DNA of 64,000 nucleotides from Pseudomonadota bacterium (GCA_963204815.1 CAUJHQ010000105.1:89097-153096); one strand, 5' to 3'. Shown: positions 54,269-64,000, counted from the first letter of the stretch. The notes: generated by a model from the sequence alone, not told the origin. Program-made: numbers and translations.

Positions 54269-55080
54269 GCGAGCCCCGCCTCGTCGCCGACGTGCCGCTG
54301 GCGCACCTGCGCTGGGGCGGTGCGGGGCGGCTGGTCGTGCTGCTGCACGGCATCGGCGGCGGGCGCGAGGGCTGGGCCAGCACCGGTGCGGCGCTGGCGG
54401 CGGCGGGCTTCCGCGCGCTCGCGGTCGACCAGCCGGGCTACGGCCTGACACCGCCGATCGAACCCTTCGATCTCGCCGGCATGGCGGCGGCCGTCGAGCG
54501 GCTGATCGGCTGGACCGGCGCCGCCGATGCCATCGTCGTCGGCCACAGCATGGGCGGCATGGTCGCGCAGGAACTCGCCGCACGGGCGCCGCGGCGCGTG
54601 CGCGCGCTGGTGCTGGCCGGCACCTCGCCGGCCTTCGGCGCCAGCGACGGCGCGTGGCAGCGCGACTTCCTGGCGTCGCGCTTCGCGCCGCTGGACGCCG
54701 GCCGTGGCATGGCCGGCCTCGCCGCCGACCTGGTGCCGGCGATGGTGGCGCGTGGCGCCGACCCCGCGCGAGTGGCCGCCGCGAAGGCCTTGATGGCCGG
54801 CGTGCCGGAGGCCACCTACCGCGCGGCGCTCGCGGCGCTGCTGCCTTTCGACCGCCGCGCCGCGCTGCCCGCCATCGCCGTGCCCACGCTCGTCGTCACC
54901 GGCGACGAGGACCGCACCGCCGCGCCCGAGGTCGCGCGCCGCATGGCCGCGCGCATCGCCGGAGCCGAGTTGCAGATCCTGCCCGCCACCGGCCACCTGC
55001 TGATGCTGGAGCAGCCCGGCGCGTTCGACGCCGCGCTGCTCGATTTCCTTCGCCGCCTGCCCCCCGAGGAGTCCGCCTGA
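54265..55080 (+). CDS. Alpha/beta hydrolase, NicD-like
   Basis: A 271-residue hydrolase. Oxyanion region LLHGIGGGREGW near 27, nucleophile Ser95 in VVGHSMGGMV, the acid in VTGDEDRT near 216 and the His in ATGHLLMLEQP near 248. Length and layout fit N-formylmaleamate deformylase (NicD) and other small C-C or amide hydrolases. Directly after the NicX-like gene, with GTG start overlapping that stop, it would act on the ring-opened product. A thioesterase role is the other option, since a CoA ligase is in the operon. Confidence 0.85.
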   Translation: MSEPRLVADVPLAHLRWGGAGRLVVLLHGIGGGREGWASTGAALAAAGFRALAVDQPGYGLTPPIEPFDLAGMAAAVERLIGWTGAADAIVVGHSMGGMVAQELAARAPRRVRALVLAGTSPAFGASDGAWQRDFLASRFAPLDAGRGMAGLAADLVPAMVARGADPARVAAAKALMAGVPEATYRAALAALLPFDRRAALPAIAVPTLVVTGDEDRTAAPEVARRMAARIAGAELQILPATGHLLMLEQPGAFDAALLDFLRRLPPEESA

Positions 55081-56372
55081 TGTCCGCTGTGCTCGCCGAC
55101 ACCGCCGCTTCGCGCTACGTGCCTTCGCACATCGCGGGCAACCCCGCCACGCTGACGCCGCTGCAGCGCGAGCTGATCGCGCGCGTCAGTGCATTGGGGC
55201 CGCGCTGGGCCGAACGCGCCGAGCGCTACGACCGCGAGGCGACGTTTCCGTTCGAGAACTACGACGACCTGCGCACCAGCGGCCTGCTCGGCATCTGCGT
55301 GCCCACCGAGTACGGGGGACTGGGCGCCGACTTCGCCACCTACGTGATGGTGGCCGCCGAGATCGGCCGCTGGTGCGGCGCCACCGCGCTCAGCTTCAAC
55401 ATGCACGTGTGCTCGTGCATGTGGAGCGGCTTCATCGCCGACGCGCTCGACATGACGCCCGAGCAGCGCGCCGACCACGCACGCATCCGCGCCATCCACT
55501 ACGAGCGCATCGTCAAGCAGGGCCAGGTCTACGCGCAGCCGTTCTCCGAGGGCGGCGCGGCGGCGGCCGGTGCCGCGCCCTGGGGCACGGTGGCGAAGAA
55601 GGTGGACGGCGGCTACGTCATCAGCGGCAAGAAGATCTTCGCGTCGCTCGCCGGCGCGGCCGACTGGTACGGCGTGCTGTGCACGCTGGAGCGTCCGGGC
55701 GCGGAAGGCCGCGGCACGCGGCGCGATTCGATGTACCTCGCGGTGCCGGCCAACGCGCCCGGCGTCAGCGTCTTCGGCGACTGGGACCCGCTGGGCATGC
55801 GCGGCACGGTCAGCCGCAACCTGCTGTTCAAGGACGTCTTCGTGCCGGAAGACGCACGCCTGATGCCCGAGGGCCTGTACTTCCAGGCCGCGACACGCTT
55901 CCCGCACATGTTCGCCACGCTGTCGCCCACGTACCTGGGCGTGGCGCAGGCGGCCTACGACTTCACGGTGCAGTACCTGCGCGCCGAAGTGCCCGGCATG
56001 CCGCCCGTCAAGCGCCGCATGTACCCGACCAAGCAGTACGCGGTGGCCGAGATGCGCATCAAGCTCGAAGCCACGCGAGCGCTCTTCCTGCAGAACGCAC
56101 GCGACGCGACGCTCGACCCCGACAAGGACACGCGCATGCGTCTGTACGCGGCGCACTACACGATCATGGAGAACGCGAACGACCTCTGCCGGCTCGCCAT
56201 CCGCACCTGCGGCGGCCAGAGCATGCTGAAGAGCCTGCCGCTGGAGCGCCTGTACCGCGACAGCCGTTGCGGCAGCCTGATGCTGCCGTGGACGGCAGAG
56301 CTCTGCATGGACCGCCTGGGCCGCGAATGCCTGTACGAAGCGGGCGAGAAGGACGAGGCCATCGAGGCCTGA
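55080..56372 (+). CDS. Acyl-CoA-dehydrogenase-fold protein without catalytic Glu, probable flavin monooxygenase
   Basis: A 430-residue protein with the acyl-CoA dehydrogenase layout (GMRGTVSRNLLFKDVFVPED near 240). Where the dehydrogenase at 4288 has GGYGYMMEYP with the catalytic Glu, this one has GGQSMLKSLP, placing Ser there. The alternative Glu site of isovaleryl-CoA-type enzymes reads PHMFATLSP, also without Glu. Loss of the base is a mark of the monooxygenase branch (DszC, HpaB-like C2 class). With a flavin reductase in the operon it is best read as an oxygenase; an atypical dehydrogenase cannot be excluded. Confidence 0.78.
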   Translation: MSAVLADTAASRYVPSHIAGNPATLTPLQRELIARVSALGPRWAERAERYDREATFPFENYDDLRTSGLLGICVPTEYGGLGADFATYVMVAAEIGRWCGATALSFNMHVCSCMWSGFIADALDMTPEQRADHARIRAIHYERIVKQGQVYAQPFSEGGAAAAGAAPWGTVAKKVDGGYVISGKKIFASLAGAADWYGVLCTLERPGAEGRGTRRDSMYLAVPANAPGVSVFGDWDPLGMRGTVSRNLLFKDVFVPEDARLMPEGLYFQAATRFPHMFATLSPTYLGVAQAAYDFTVQYLRAEVPGMPPVKRRMYPTKQYAVAEMRIKLEATRALFLQNARDATLDPDKDTRMRLYAAHYTIMENANDLCRLAIRTCGGQSMLKSLPLERLYRDSRCGSLMLPWTAELCMDRLGRECLYEAGEKDEAIEA

Positions 56373-56385
56373 TCGCCACGCCCGG

Positions 56386-57717
56386 ATGTTCGACCGCCTC
56401 GTCCCCGCGCCGCTGGCCGAAGGCGCGCTGCAGCACCTGCGCGCCGAGGGCGTCGGCCCCGGCCACATCGTCGCCTGGCTGGGCCACAACAGCTGGGACA
56501 TGCTGGCCACGCTGGCCGCCTGCCACACGCTGGGCGCGGTGCTGCTGCCGCTGAACTGGCGCCTCGCGGCGGCCGAGCTGGCGCGCATCGTCGACCATGC
56601 CGGCGCCGGCCACCTGATGGGCACGCCGGAGCTCGAATCGCTCGCGCAGGACGTGCTCGCGCGGGCCTCGCCGGTGCCGCGCCCGGCTGCCGGCGTGCTG
56701 CCGGGCGACCTGCTGCTCGTCTACACCTCCGGCACCACCGGCGAACCCAAGGGCGCGCTGCACACCGCCGCCGGTCTGCAGGCCAACGCGCTGGCCGCCA
56801 TCGCGGCGCAGGGGCTGAACGCGCAGAGCCGGGTGCTGTCGGTGCTGCCGCTGTTCCACGTCGGCGGGCTGTGCATCCAGACGCTGCCGGCGCTGGCCGC
56901 CGGCGGCCGCGTGCTGCTGCACCCGCGTTTCGAACCCGGCCTCTGGTTCGACGCCGTCGCCACCTGGCGGCCGACGACGACGCTGCTGGTGCCGGCGGTG
57001 ATGCGCGCGCTCGTCGAGCACCCGCGCTGGGCGAGCGCCGACCTGTCGTCGCTGCAGTTCATCAACAGCGGCTCGCAGATCGTGCCGCGCCACCTGATCG
57101 ACGCCTTCCACGCGCGCGGCATCCCGGTGGCGCAGGTCTACGGCGGCACCGAGACCGGGCCGGTCTCCATCGTGCTGAAGCCCGACGAGGCGATGGCCCG
57201 CCCCGGCAGCGCCGGCCGGCCGGCGCTGGGCGTGCAGGTGCGGCTGGCGCCCGACGGTGAGATCCTGCTGAAGGCGCCGAACCTGATGCGCGGCTACCAC
57301 CGCAGCGCCACGCCGGCGTTCGACGCCGAGGGCTGGTTTCACACCGGCGACCTGGCGGTGCGCCACGACGACGGCTTCTACGAGCTGGTGGGCCGTTCCA
57401 AGGACCTCATCATCTCCGGCGGCGAGAACATCCACCCTGCCGAGATCGAGAACCTCGCGCTCGCCTGGCCCGGCGTCGCCGAGGCGGCCGTCGTCGGCCT
57501 GCCCGACGCGCAATGGGGCGAGGTGCCGGTGCTGGTGCTGGTGCTGCAGCCCGGCGCCGAAGTCGACACCGAAGCACTGCGCGCCAGCTTCGACGGCCGC
57601 CTGGCGCGCTACAAGCACCCGCGGCGCGTCATCGTGCGCGACACGCTGCCGCGCACCGCGCTCGGCAAGGTGCAGAAGGCGAACCTGCGCGAGCTGCTGG
57701 CGCCGCCGCCGGCTTGA
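56386..57717 (+). CDS. AMP-forming acid-CoA ligase
   Basis: A 443-residue adenylate-forming enzyme: P-loop VYTSGTTGEPKGALH near 113-127, the core motif QVYGGTETGPVS near 248, GWFHTGDLAVRHDDG near 314, and the C-terminal SKDLIISGGENIHPAEIE plus the catalytic Lys in RTALGKVQK. It is about 60-100 residues shorter than typical 4-coumarate/benzoate ligases, missing much of the N-terminal region. It should make an acyl-CoA from an aromatic or fatty acid. It is the last gene of the operon; its TGA lies inside the -35 box of the next promoter. Confidence 0.88.
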   Translation: MFDRLVPAPLAEGALQHLRAEGVGPGHIVAWLGHNSWDMLATLAACHTLGAVLLPLNWRLAAAELARIVDHAGAGHLMGTPELESLAQDVLARASPVPRPAAGVLPGDLLLVYTSGTTGEPKGALHTAAGLQANALAAIAAQGLNAQSRVLSVLPLFHVGGLCIQTLPALAAGGRVLLHPRFEPGLWFDAVATWRPTTTLLVPAVMRALVEHPRWASADLSSLQFINSGSQIVPRHLIDAFHARGIPVAQVYGGTETGPVSIVLKPDEAMARPGSAGRPALGVQVRLAPDGEILLKAPNLMRGYHRSATPAFDAEGWFHTGDLAVRHDDGFYELVGRSKDLIISGGENIHPAEIENLALAWPGVAEAAVVGLPDAQWGEVPVLVLVLQPGAEVDTEALRASFDGRLARYKHPRRVIVRDTLPRTALGKVQKANLRELLAPPPA

Positions 57718-57744
57718 CCCTCACGCGGCGTGAGGGTGGATGAT
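57714..57744 (+). promoter_or_regulatory. MerR-type operator-promoter of the TipA-like regulator
   Basis: TTGACC (57714-57719), a 19-base spacer, then GATGAT (57739-57744) as a -10. The spacer region holds the palindrome CCCTCACG-CGG-CGTGAGGG (57718-57736). A too-long spacer under a palindrome is the hallmark of promoters switched on by MerR proteins through DNA twisting. The -35 overlaps the ligase stop codon. The expected start point near 57751 fits the chosen ATG at 57776. Confidence 0.85.
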
Positions 57745-57775
57745 CCCGGCCGGGCCGGAGCCCGCGGAGCGTCGC

Positions 57776-58795
57776 ATGTTGTTGAAGGTCGGTGAACTCG
57801 CCAGGCGCAGCGGCCTCACGGTGCGCGCGCTGCACCATTTCCACGAGATCGGGCTGCTGACGCCGTCGGTGCGCTCGGAGGCCGGCTATCGGCTCTACGA
57901 CCGCAACGACGTGGCGCGCCTGCACGCCATCCAGTCGCTGCGCGCGCTGGGCGTGCCGCTCAAGCAGATCGGCGGCATGCTGGCCGGCGACGGGTCGGAC
58001 CTGCCGGCGATCGTCGCCCGCCAGCTGCGCGCGCTGGACCGCCAGATCGAGCAGGCGACCGCGCTGCGCCAGCGCCTGGCGCTGCTGGGCGGCATGCTGG
58101 CGCGGGGCCACCAGCCCGAGGTCGAGGACTGGCTCGGCACGCTGGAACTGATGAACACCTACGCGCGCTACTTCAGCGCCGACGAGATCCGCCGCATCGT
58201 CGAGAACTGGCCGCGCGTCGCCGGCGAATGGCCGCGCGTGCTGGCCGACTTGCGCGCGGCGATGGAACGCGGCCTCGCGCCGGCCGACCCGCAGGTGCAG
58301 GCCCTGGTGCAGCACTGGATGACGCTGGTGCACCACTGGCTCGACGGCGACTTCGACCTCATGCGCCGCTGGGGCGACCTGTACGCGGCGGAGCCGGGCG
58401 CTCGCGGACCGGGCGGCCCGGGCCCGGACCTGGTGCGCTACGTCGGCGCCGCCAGCGAGGTGCGCATGGCGCTCTGGCTGCGCCACTTCACGATCGCGGA
58501 GATGGCGCGCTTCCGGCGGTCGGCGGACACCGGGCTTCAGCGGCTGCAGGCCGACGTGGCGGCGGCGCTGGCGCGCGGCGAGACCCCGGCGTCGACGGCT
58601 GCAGCCGCGCTGGCCGACCGCTGGCGCGCCCTGCTCACCGAAGTCGCCAGCGGCGACGCCGCGCTCGGCCAGCGCATCCTGAAGGCCTACGCGACCGATC
58701 CGGCGCTGCACGCCGGTGCGCGTTTGTCATCGGCATCGATCGGGTTCCTGGCCGCCGCGGTGGCGAACGAAGGCGGTCCGCACGAAGGGGCTTGA
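57776..58795 (+). CDS. MerR-family activator with TipAS-like ligand-binding domain
   Basis: A 339-residue protein. The MerR domain (1-75) reads KVGELARRSGLTVRALHHFH then RLYDRNDVARL; a coiled coil follows (about 80-110). The C-terminal part, with YARYFSADEIRRIV and DPQVQALVQHWMTLVHHWLDGD, resembles the antibiotic-binding TipAS domain. This type senses organic ligands or drugs. I used ATG 57776 because the promoter -10 covers the earlier in-frame ATG 57740. It should activate its own gene and the MFS gene through the two near-identical operators. Confidence 0.88.
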   Translation: MLLKVGELARRSGLTVRALHHFHEIGLLTPSVRSEAGYRLYDRNDVARLHAIQSLRALGVPLKQIGGMLAGDGSDLPAIVARQLRALDRQIEQATALRQRLALLGGMLARGHQPEVEDWLGTLELMNTYARYFSADEIRRIVENWPRVAGEWPRVLADLRAAMERGLAPADPQVQALVQHWMTLVHHWLDGDFDLMRRWGDLYAAEPGARGPGGPGPDLVRYVGAASEVRMALWLRHFTIAEMARFRRSADTGLQRLQADVAAALARGETPASTAAAALADRWRALLTEVASGDAALGQRILKAYATDPALHAGARLSSASIGFLAAAVANEGGPHEGA

Positions 58796-58822
58796 CCCTC
58801 ACGCAACGTGAGGTCCGACAGT
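58792..58822 (+). promoter_or_regulatory. Second MerR-type operator-promoter, before the MFS gene
   Basis: TTGACC (58792-58797), 19-base spacer and GACAGT (58817-58822). The palindrome CCTCACG-CAA-CGTGAGG (58797-58813) differs from the first copy only at its outer ends and centre. The -35 box overlaps the regulator stop codon, exactly as the first overlaps the ligase stop. The two copies define a two-gene regulon. Confidence 0.85.
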
Positions 58823-58870
58823 GCGTCTCGGCGATCCGATCGGGGTCGCGACACCACGAGGAGCCCTGCC

Positions 58871-60151
58871 ATGTCCGACCCTTCGCCGCCGCGCGCCGGC
58901 CTGCTGCGCGACCACAACATGCGCTGGCTGTTCGCCGGTGCCTTCGTGTCCAACCTCGGCGACCAGTTCACGCTGCTGGCGCTGCCCTGGGCCGTGCTGC
59001 AGATGACCGGCGACCCGGTGCAGCTGGGCCTGGTGCTCGCGCTCGTCGGCGTGCCGCGGGCCGTGTTCATCCTCGTCGGCGGCGCCATCGTCGACCGCCA
59101 CTCGCCTCACCGCGTGCTGATGCTGAGCAAGCACGCGAACACGGTGCTGCTGGCCGTGCTGGCCGCGGCCATCGCCGCCGGTGCGCTGACGCTGCCGCTG
59201 CTGTACGCGTTGGCGCTCGGCGTGGGCTTCGCGGCCGCGTTCTCGGTGCCGGCGGCCACCGCGCTGCTGCCGCGCGTGGTGGCGCCGGCGCAGCTGGCGG
59301 CGGCGAACGGGCTGATGATGGGGCAGCGGCAGCTGTCGATGTTCGTCGGCCCGCTGCTCGGCGGTGGCCTGCTGGCGCTGGCCGGCCCGGCGCCCGGCGG
59401 CGGCAGCCCCGCACCCGGCCTGGCGTTCGCGTTCGGTGCCGACGCGCTGAGCTTCCTGCTGTCGGCGTGGACGCTGTCGCGCGTGCGCTTGGTGCCGCGC
59501 GCCGCAGCGGGGCGGCAGGCGGTGTGGGCCGCCGTCGCCGAAGGGCTGCGCAGCTTCTGGGCCGACCGCGACCTGCGCGCCTTCCTCGCCTACGGCGGGA
59601 TCGTCAGCCTCTTCGTGGCCGGGCCCTTGCATGTGGCGCTGCCGGTGCTGGCCAACAGCAACCCCGCGCTCGGGCCGGCGGCGCTGGGGGCCATGGTCGG
59701 CGCACACGGCGCCGGCACGCTGCTCGGGCTGGCCGTCGCCGGCATGCGGCCAGGCTGGCGCCTGGGCACGCTGGGCCTGACGATCCTGGGTTTCGACGCC
59801 GCCATCGGCCTGCTGCTCACGCCGCTGGGGCACATCGGCGGCGCCGGGCAGGGCGTGGCGCTGCTGCTCGCCATCGGCACGCTGGGCGGCTTCATGCAGG
59901 TGCGGGTCTTCACGTGGCTGCAGCGCCGCGTGGCGCCGGCCATGATGGGCCGCGCGATGGCGCTGTTCATGTTCATCTTCGTCGGCCTGGCGCCGTTGTC
60001 CGGGGCGGCCACCGGGGTGCTGCTGCGCTCGGTGCCGGTGGCCACGCTGTTCAGCGCCGCCGGCGGCCTGCTCACCGCGCTGGCCTTGCTGGCGCTGTTG
60101 GGGCCGCGCCTGCGGCGCCTGGGCGACGCCCCGGTGGCGGTGGCTGGCTGA
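58871..60151 (+). CDS. MFS exporter, MerR-controlled
   Basis: A 426-residue carrier with 12 hydrophobic segments: LFAGAFVSNLGDQFTLLALP at helix 1, VGGAIVDRHSPHRVLMLSKH at the loop 2-3 motif, and an Ala/Gly-rich second half. It looks like the MFS_3-type multidrug/siderophore exporter group. The operator-promoter above and the TipA-like regulator argue for inducible efflux of the compound sensed. Thus the pair may be a self-contained drug-resistance module. The substrate is not known. No terminator hairpin is visible before the convergent SulP gene, which ends 15 bases on. Confidence 0.88.
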   Translation: MSDPSPPRAGLLRDHNMRWLFAGAFVSNLGDQFTLLALPWAVLQMTGDPVQLGLVLALVGVPRAVFILVGGAIVDRHSPHRVLMLSKHANTVLLAVLAAAIAAGALTLPLLYALALGVGFAAAFSVPAATALLPRVVAPAQLAAANGLMMGQRQLSMFVGPLLGGGLLALAGPAPGGGSPAPGLAFAFGADALSFLLSAWTLSRVRLVPRAAAGRQAVWAAVAEGLRSFWADRDLRAFLAYGGIVSLFVAGPLHVALPVLANSNPALGPAALGAMVGAHGAGTLLGLAVAGMRPGWRLGTLGLTILGFDAAIGLLLTPLGHIGGAGQGVALLLAIGTLGGFMQVRVFTWLQRRVAPAMMGRAMALFMFIFVGLAPLSGAATGVLLRSVPVATLFSAAGGLLTALALLALLGPRLRRLGDAPVAVAG

Positions 60152-60166
60152 GGCGCGCGGGGCGGC

Positions 60167-62359
60167 TCAGGCCGCTGCGCTCTGCCAGGCCGCCGACGCC
60201 ACGCGCAGGCGCTGCGCCAGGTGGCGCGCCATGTTGCGGTAGAGCTGCGCGCCGAGCGCCGGGTCGTCGCGGCACAGCGCCTCGAAGGCGGCCTGCGGCA
60301 GCCAGTGCACCTCGCTCGCGCAGTCGGCGACCGCACCGGCGCTGCGCCGGCCGCCGTCCAGCAGGGCCATCTCGCCCAGCATCGTGCCGGGCGAGAAGCT
60401 CACGAAGCGCTGGCCGTTCGAGCCGACGACGCTGATCGAGCCGCGCGTGATCGCGTAGACGCCGTCGGCCACCGCGCCGACCGCGAACAGCGCCTCGCCC
60501 GGCGCCAGCGCGCGCACCTGCATGGCCGCGGCCGCGTGCGCCTGCTGCGCGGGCGTCAGCCCGGCCAGCAGCGAACCGGCCGCCACCGGCACCGCGCTGT
60601 TGGGTGCATGCCCGGCGCCGCCGTGCTGCGCCAGCAGCTGCGCTTCGGCGTGCTCGACGGCGCGGTCCGTGTCGGCGAACCAGCGCGCGCTGCCGTCGCC
60701 GGCGAACCCGAGCAGGGCGGCACGCTGCACGCTGCCGGGCGCGACGCCGGCCAGCAGCAGCGTGGTGCCTTGCTCGCGCAGGCGGCGGTCCAGCTGCTGC
60801 AGCACCACCGCCGCCGAGTCGTCCACCGTGCTCACGCGGCGCAGGTCGAGCACCAGGAAGCGGGTGCCGGGCGGGCGCGCCTCGGCCTCGTCGGCCACGC
60901 GTTCGGCGTTGCCGAAGAACAGCGCGCCTTCCAGTTCCAGCACCTGGACGCTGCGGCGCAGCGGCTGCAGCACGGCCTCGACGGCGTCCGGGTGGACGCG
61001 GCGCGACGGCTGGGCGACGGCATCGAAGCGCGAGCGCACGAGCGAGCGGTTCATGCGCCGCAGGAAGATGGCGGTCGAGGCCAGCATGCCGGCCGCCACG
61101 CCCGCCGGCGGCCCCTGCCACACCGTGAGGCCGCAGACGAGCAGCATCGTCAGCGCGCTGCCGCGCAGCGCCGCGCCGGCAGGGCGCCAGAGATCGCGCA
61201 GCGCACGCACCGACTCCCGGTCGACCAGGGTCACGGCGACGTACAGCATCACGCCGGCCAGCGTGGCCAGCGGCAGCTGCGCGATGGCGGCACTGCCGGC
61301 GCCGGCCATCAGCGCCGACGCCGCGGCCGCCGCCAGCGCGGCGGTGCGGCCGCGGCCCCCGGCCTGCAGGATGCTGGCGGCGCGGGCGCGCATCTGCATC
61401 ATCGGCAGCGCGCCGACGAGCCCGCCGGCGAGGTTCGCGACACCCAGGGCCAGCAGGTCGCGCCGCATGTCGTGGCGCATGCCCAGCTGCTGGTCCAGCG
61501 CGCGGAACGTGAGCATCGACTCCAGCGTGCCGATCAGCGCCAGCAAGGTGCCGGCGAGCAGGATGTCGGTCGCGTGGCGCGACAGCGTGGCGCGCGCCGA
61601 CGCGAAGTCGAGGCCGGAGGACAGGTCGACCCCCACGCCGCCGTGTGCATCGACCGGGCCGATCACCGGGCCGAGCGCGAGCCCCGGCCACAGTGCCTGG
61701 GCGGCGTGGAACGCGGCCACGCCCGCCAGCATGCCCAGCAGCGCGCCGGGCCAGCGTGGCCGCCACCACGCCAGCAGCGCGACGGCCAGCGCGGTGGCCA
61801 GGCCGAGCGCCAGCGAGCCCGTGGCCGCTGCCGGCAGCGCGCGCAGGCCCTGCTCGCGCCACAGCGCCGGGGCCAGCGACAGCAGCGCCGGCAGCTGCGC
61901 CAGCGCGATCAGCAGCGCAATGCCGTTCATGAAGCCGGCCAGCACCGGCTGCGGTACGAAGCGCGCCAGGCGGCCGATGTTCAGGGCCGCCATCAGCACC
62001 TGCAGCGTGCCCATCACGACGACGGCCGCGCCGGTGGTCAGCAGCAGCCGCGCGACGGCGGCGGCGTCGGCCGGCGGCCCTTCGCGCTGCAGCCACGACC
62101 CGACCAGCGCGGCGATGACGAGCGCGACGGCCGACGACGGCCCGCCGACCGCCAGCGGGTGGCGGCTCATCAGCGCGAACACGGCGGCGCTCACGACGAC
62201 GCTGCCGAAGGACGCCGGGATGCCGAGTGCCGCCGCCGACGTGCCGAGCGGCGCGAACGCGACCACGCCCAGGGTCAGCACGACGGCGACGTTGACGATG
62301 GCGCCGACCGCGCCGCCGATGGCGGCTCGCGCCCAGGCGGCCGGTGCGAGGGCGCTCAC
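60167..62359 (-). CDS. SulP anion transporter fused to STAS and cyclic-nucleotide-binding domains
   Basis: A 730-residue fusion. Residues about 1-400 are the SulP membrane part ([56 protein letters not shown]). A STAS domain follows ([39 protein letters not shown] near 470), then a C-terminal cNMP domain ([40 protein letters not shown] near 660). This suggests transport gated by cAMP or c-di-GMP-like ligands. The start GTG 62359 has GGAG at seven bases; GTG 62398 lacks a ribosome-binding site. Sulfate, bicarbonate or other anions are possible. Confidence 0.9.
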   Translation of the reverse strand: MSALAPAAWARAAIGGAVGAIVNVAVVLTLGVVAFAPLGTSAAALGIPASFGSVVVSAAVFALMSRHPLAVGGPSSAVALVIAALVGSWLQREGPPADAAAVARLLLTTGAAVVVMGTLQVLMAALNIGRLARFVPQPVLAGFMNGIALLIALAQLPALLSLAPALWREQGLRALPAAATGSLALGLATALAVALLAWWRPRWPGALLGMLAGVAAFHAAQALWPGLALGPVIGPVDAHGGVGVDLSSGLDFASARATLSRHATDILLAGTLLALIGTLESMLTFRALDQQLGMRHDMRRDLLALGVANLAGGLVGALPMMQMRARAASILQAGGRGRTAALAAAAASALMAGAGSAAIAQLPLATLAGVMLYVAVTLVDRESVRALRDLWRPAGAALRGSALTMLLVCGLTVWQGPPAGVAAGMLASTAIFLRRMNRSLVRSRFDAVAQPSRRVHPDAVEAVLQPLRRSVQVLELEGALFFGNAERVADEAEARPPGTRFLVLDLRRVSTVDDSAAVVLQQLDRRLREQGTTLLLAGVAPGSVQRAALLGFAGDGSARWFADTDRAVEHAEAQLLAQHGGAGHAPNSAVPVAAGSLLAGLTPAQQAHAAAAMQVRALAPGEALFAVGAVADGVYAITRGSISVVGSNGQRFVSFSPGTMLGEMALLDGGRRSAGAVADCASEVHWLPQAAFEALCRDDPALGAQLYRNMARHLAQRLRVASAAWQSAAA

Positions 62360-62489
62360 CGCGGCGCTCCGGTGCCGCGCGGCGACGCGGGCTTCCACTC
62401 GATCTGGGTCAAGGCTTCGTGCGCCCGCACGGCGCAGGCTTGTTCCGGGTCAAGGAAGGCGCGGAGTGTACGGGCGCCGCCGCCCGGGC

Positions 62490-62515
62490 CTTGAAAGCGG
62501 CCGGCGGCTCCCAAT
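62490..62515 (+). promoter_or_regulatory. Sigma-32 (heat-shock) promoter of clpB
   Basis: CTTGAAA (62490-62496), 13 bases, then CCCAAT (62510-62515), close to the RpoH consensus CTTGAAA/CCCCATNT. The clpB ATG lies 26 bases downstream. This is the expected control for a disaggregase. Confidence 0.85.
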
Positions 62516-62540
62516 CTGCGACGCAACGAGGAGATTGCCC

Positions 62541-64000
<1,460 letters not shown>

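Noticed and set aside
62406..62455. Direct repeat GGGTCAAGG (62406-62414 and 62447-62455) between the SulP fusion and clpB
   Set aside because: Only nine bases, without symmetry or a partner regulator; probably chance.

Overview
The window looks like chromosomal DNA of a high-GC betaproteobacterium of the order Burkholderiales, probably the Rubrivivax/Leptothrix/Comamonadaceae neighbourhood. This is inferred from gene content (a LiuR-like MerR regulator inside an acyl-CoA catabolic cluster, RlmB-Upp, AlaA-Hom-ThrC next to MoeA-MoaD-MoaE, ClpB) and the strong G/C third-position bias; no rRNA or tRNA gene is present to settle it. Coding density is very high. Neighbouring genes very often overlap by 1 or 4 bases (TGATG, ATGA, GTGA, TTGA), so translational coupling is the rule. 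I saw no insertion sequence, prophage, CRISPR array, tRNA or rRNA.

Layout. 1-11555: acyl-CoA catabolism. Leftward: a truncated acyl-CoA dehydrogenase, a biotin-dependent carboxyltransferase and a PECR-like reductase. Rightward: an SCP2 protein, a MerR regulator, an acyl-CoA dehydrogenase, an aldehyde dehydrogenase, a thiolase and a FadB-like protein, then a sorbosone-dehydrogenase-like protein. Palindromes lie between the two arms. 11556-17758: a 375-base non-coding stretch, a Ste24-like protease, a sirtuin, an Xre/RES toxin-antitoxin pair with its own inverted repeat, a DUF1624 membrane protein and a cobalt-type nitrile hydratase set (alpha, beta, accessory). 17772-24323: cyclase-family hydrolase and solute-binding protein, RlmB, Upp, a split chromate transporter, an MFS carrier and a 2-hydroxyacid dehydrogenase. 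24413-36152: DUF1993, MltD, GloB, a methyltransferase, RNase HI, an RND efflux pair, an acyltransferase, MoaA and an NlpC/P60 hydrolase. 36263-42427: AcuI-like reductase, PrpE, an exported ATP-dependent DNA ligase and a secreted lipase-like protein. 42498-45180 (leftward): PIN-PhoH, Bcp, a Mth938-like protein. 45222-52217: AlaA-Hom-ThrC-MoeA-MoaD, a convergent DapA-like protein and MoaE. 52226-57717: a MarR-controlled catabolic operon. 57714-60151: a TipA-type MerR regulator and an MFS exporter, each behind the same operator-promoter. 60167-64000: a SulP-STAS-cNMP fusion and ClpB (cut by the window end) behind a heat-shock promoter.

The most interesting region is 52226-57717. A MarR regulator is divergent from five tightly coupled genes: a flavin reductase, a NicX-like (2,5-dihydroxypyridine dioxygenase) protein with the family's His/His/Asp iron ligands in place, a NicD-like alpha/beta hydrolase, an acyl-CoA-dehydrogenase-fold protein lacking the catalytic Glu at both usual sites, and an AMP-forming acid-CoA ligase. 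I read it as a candidate CoA-dependent route for a pyridine- or other N-heteroaromatic acid, with the dehydrogenase-fold protein acting as a two-component flavin monooxygenase. That reading is inference.
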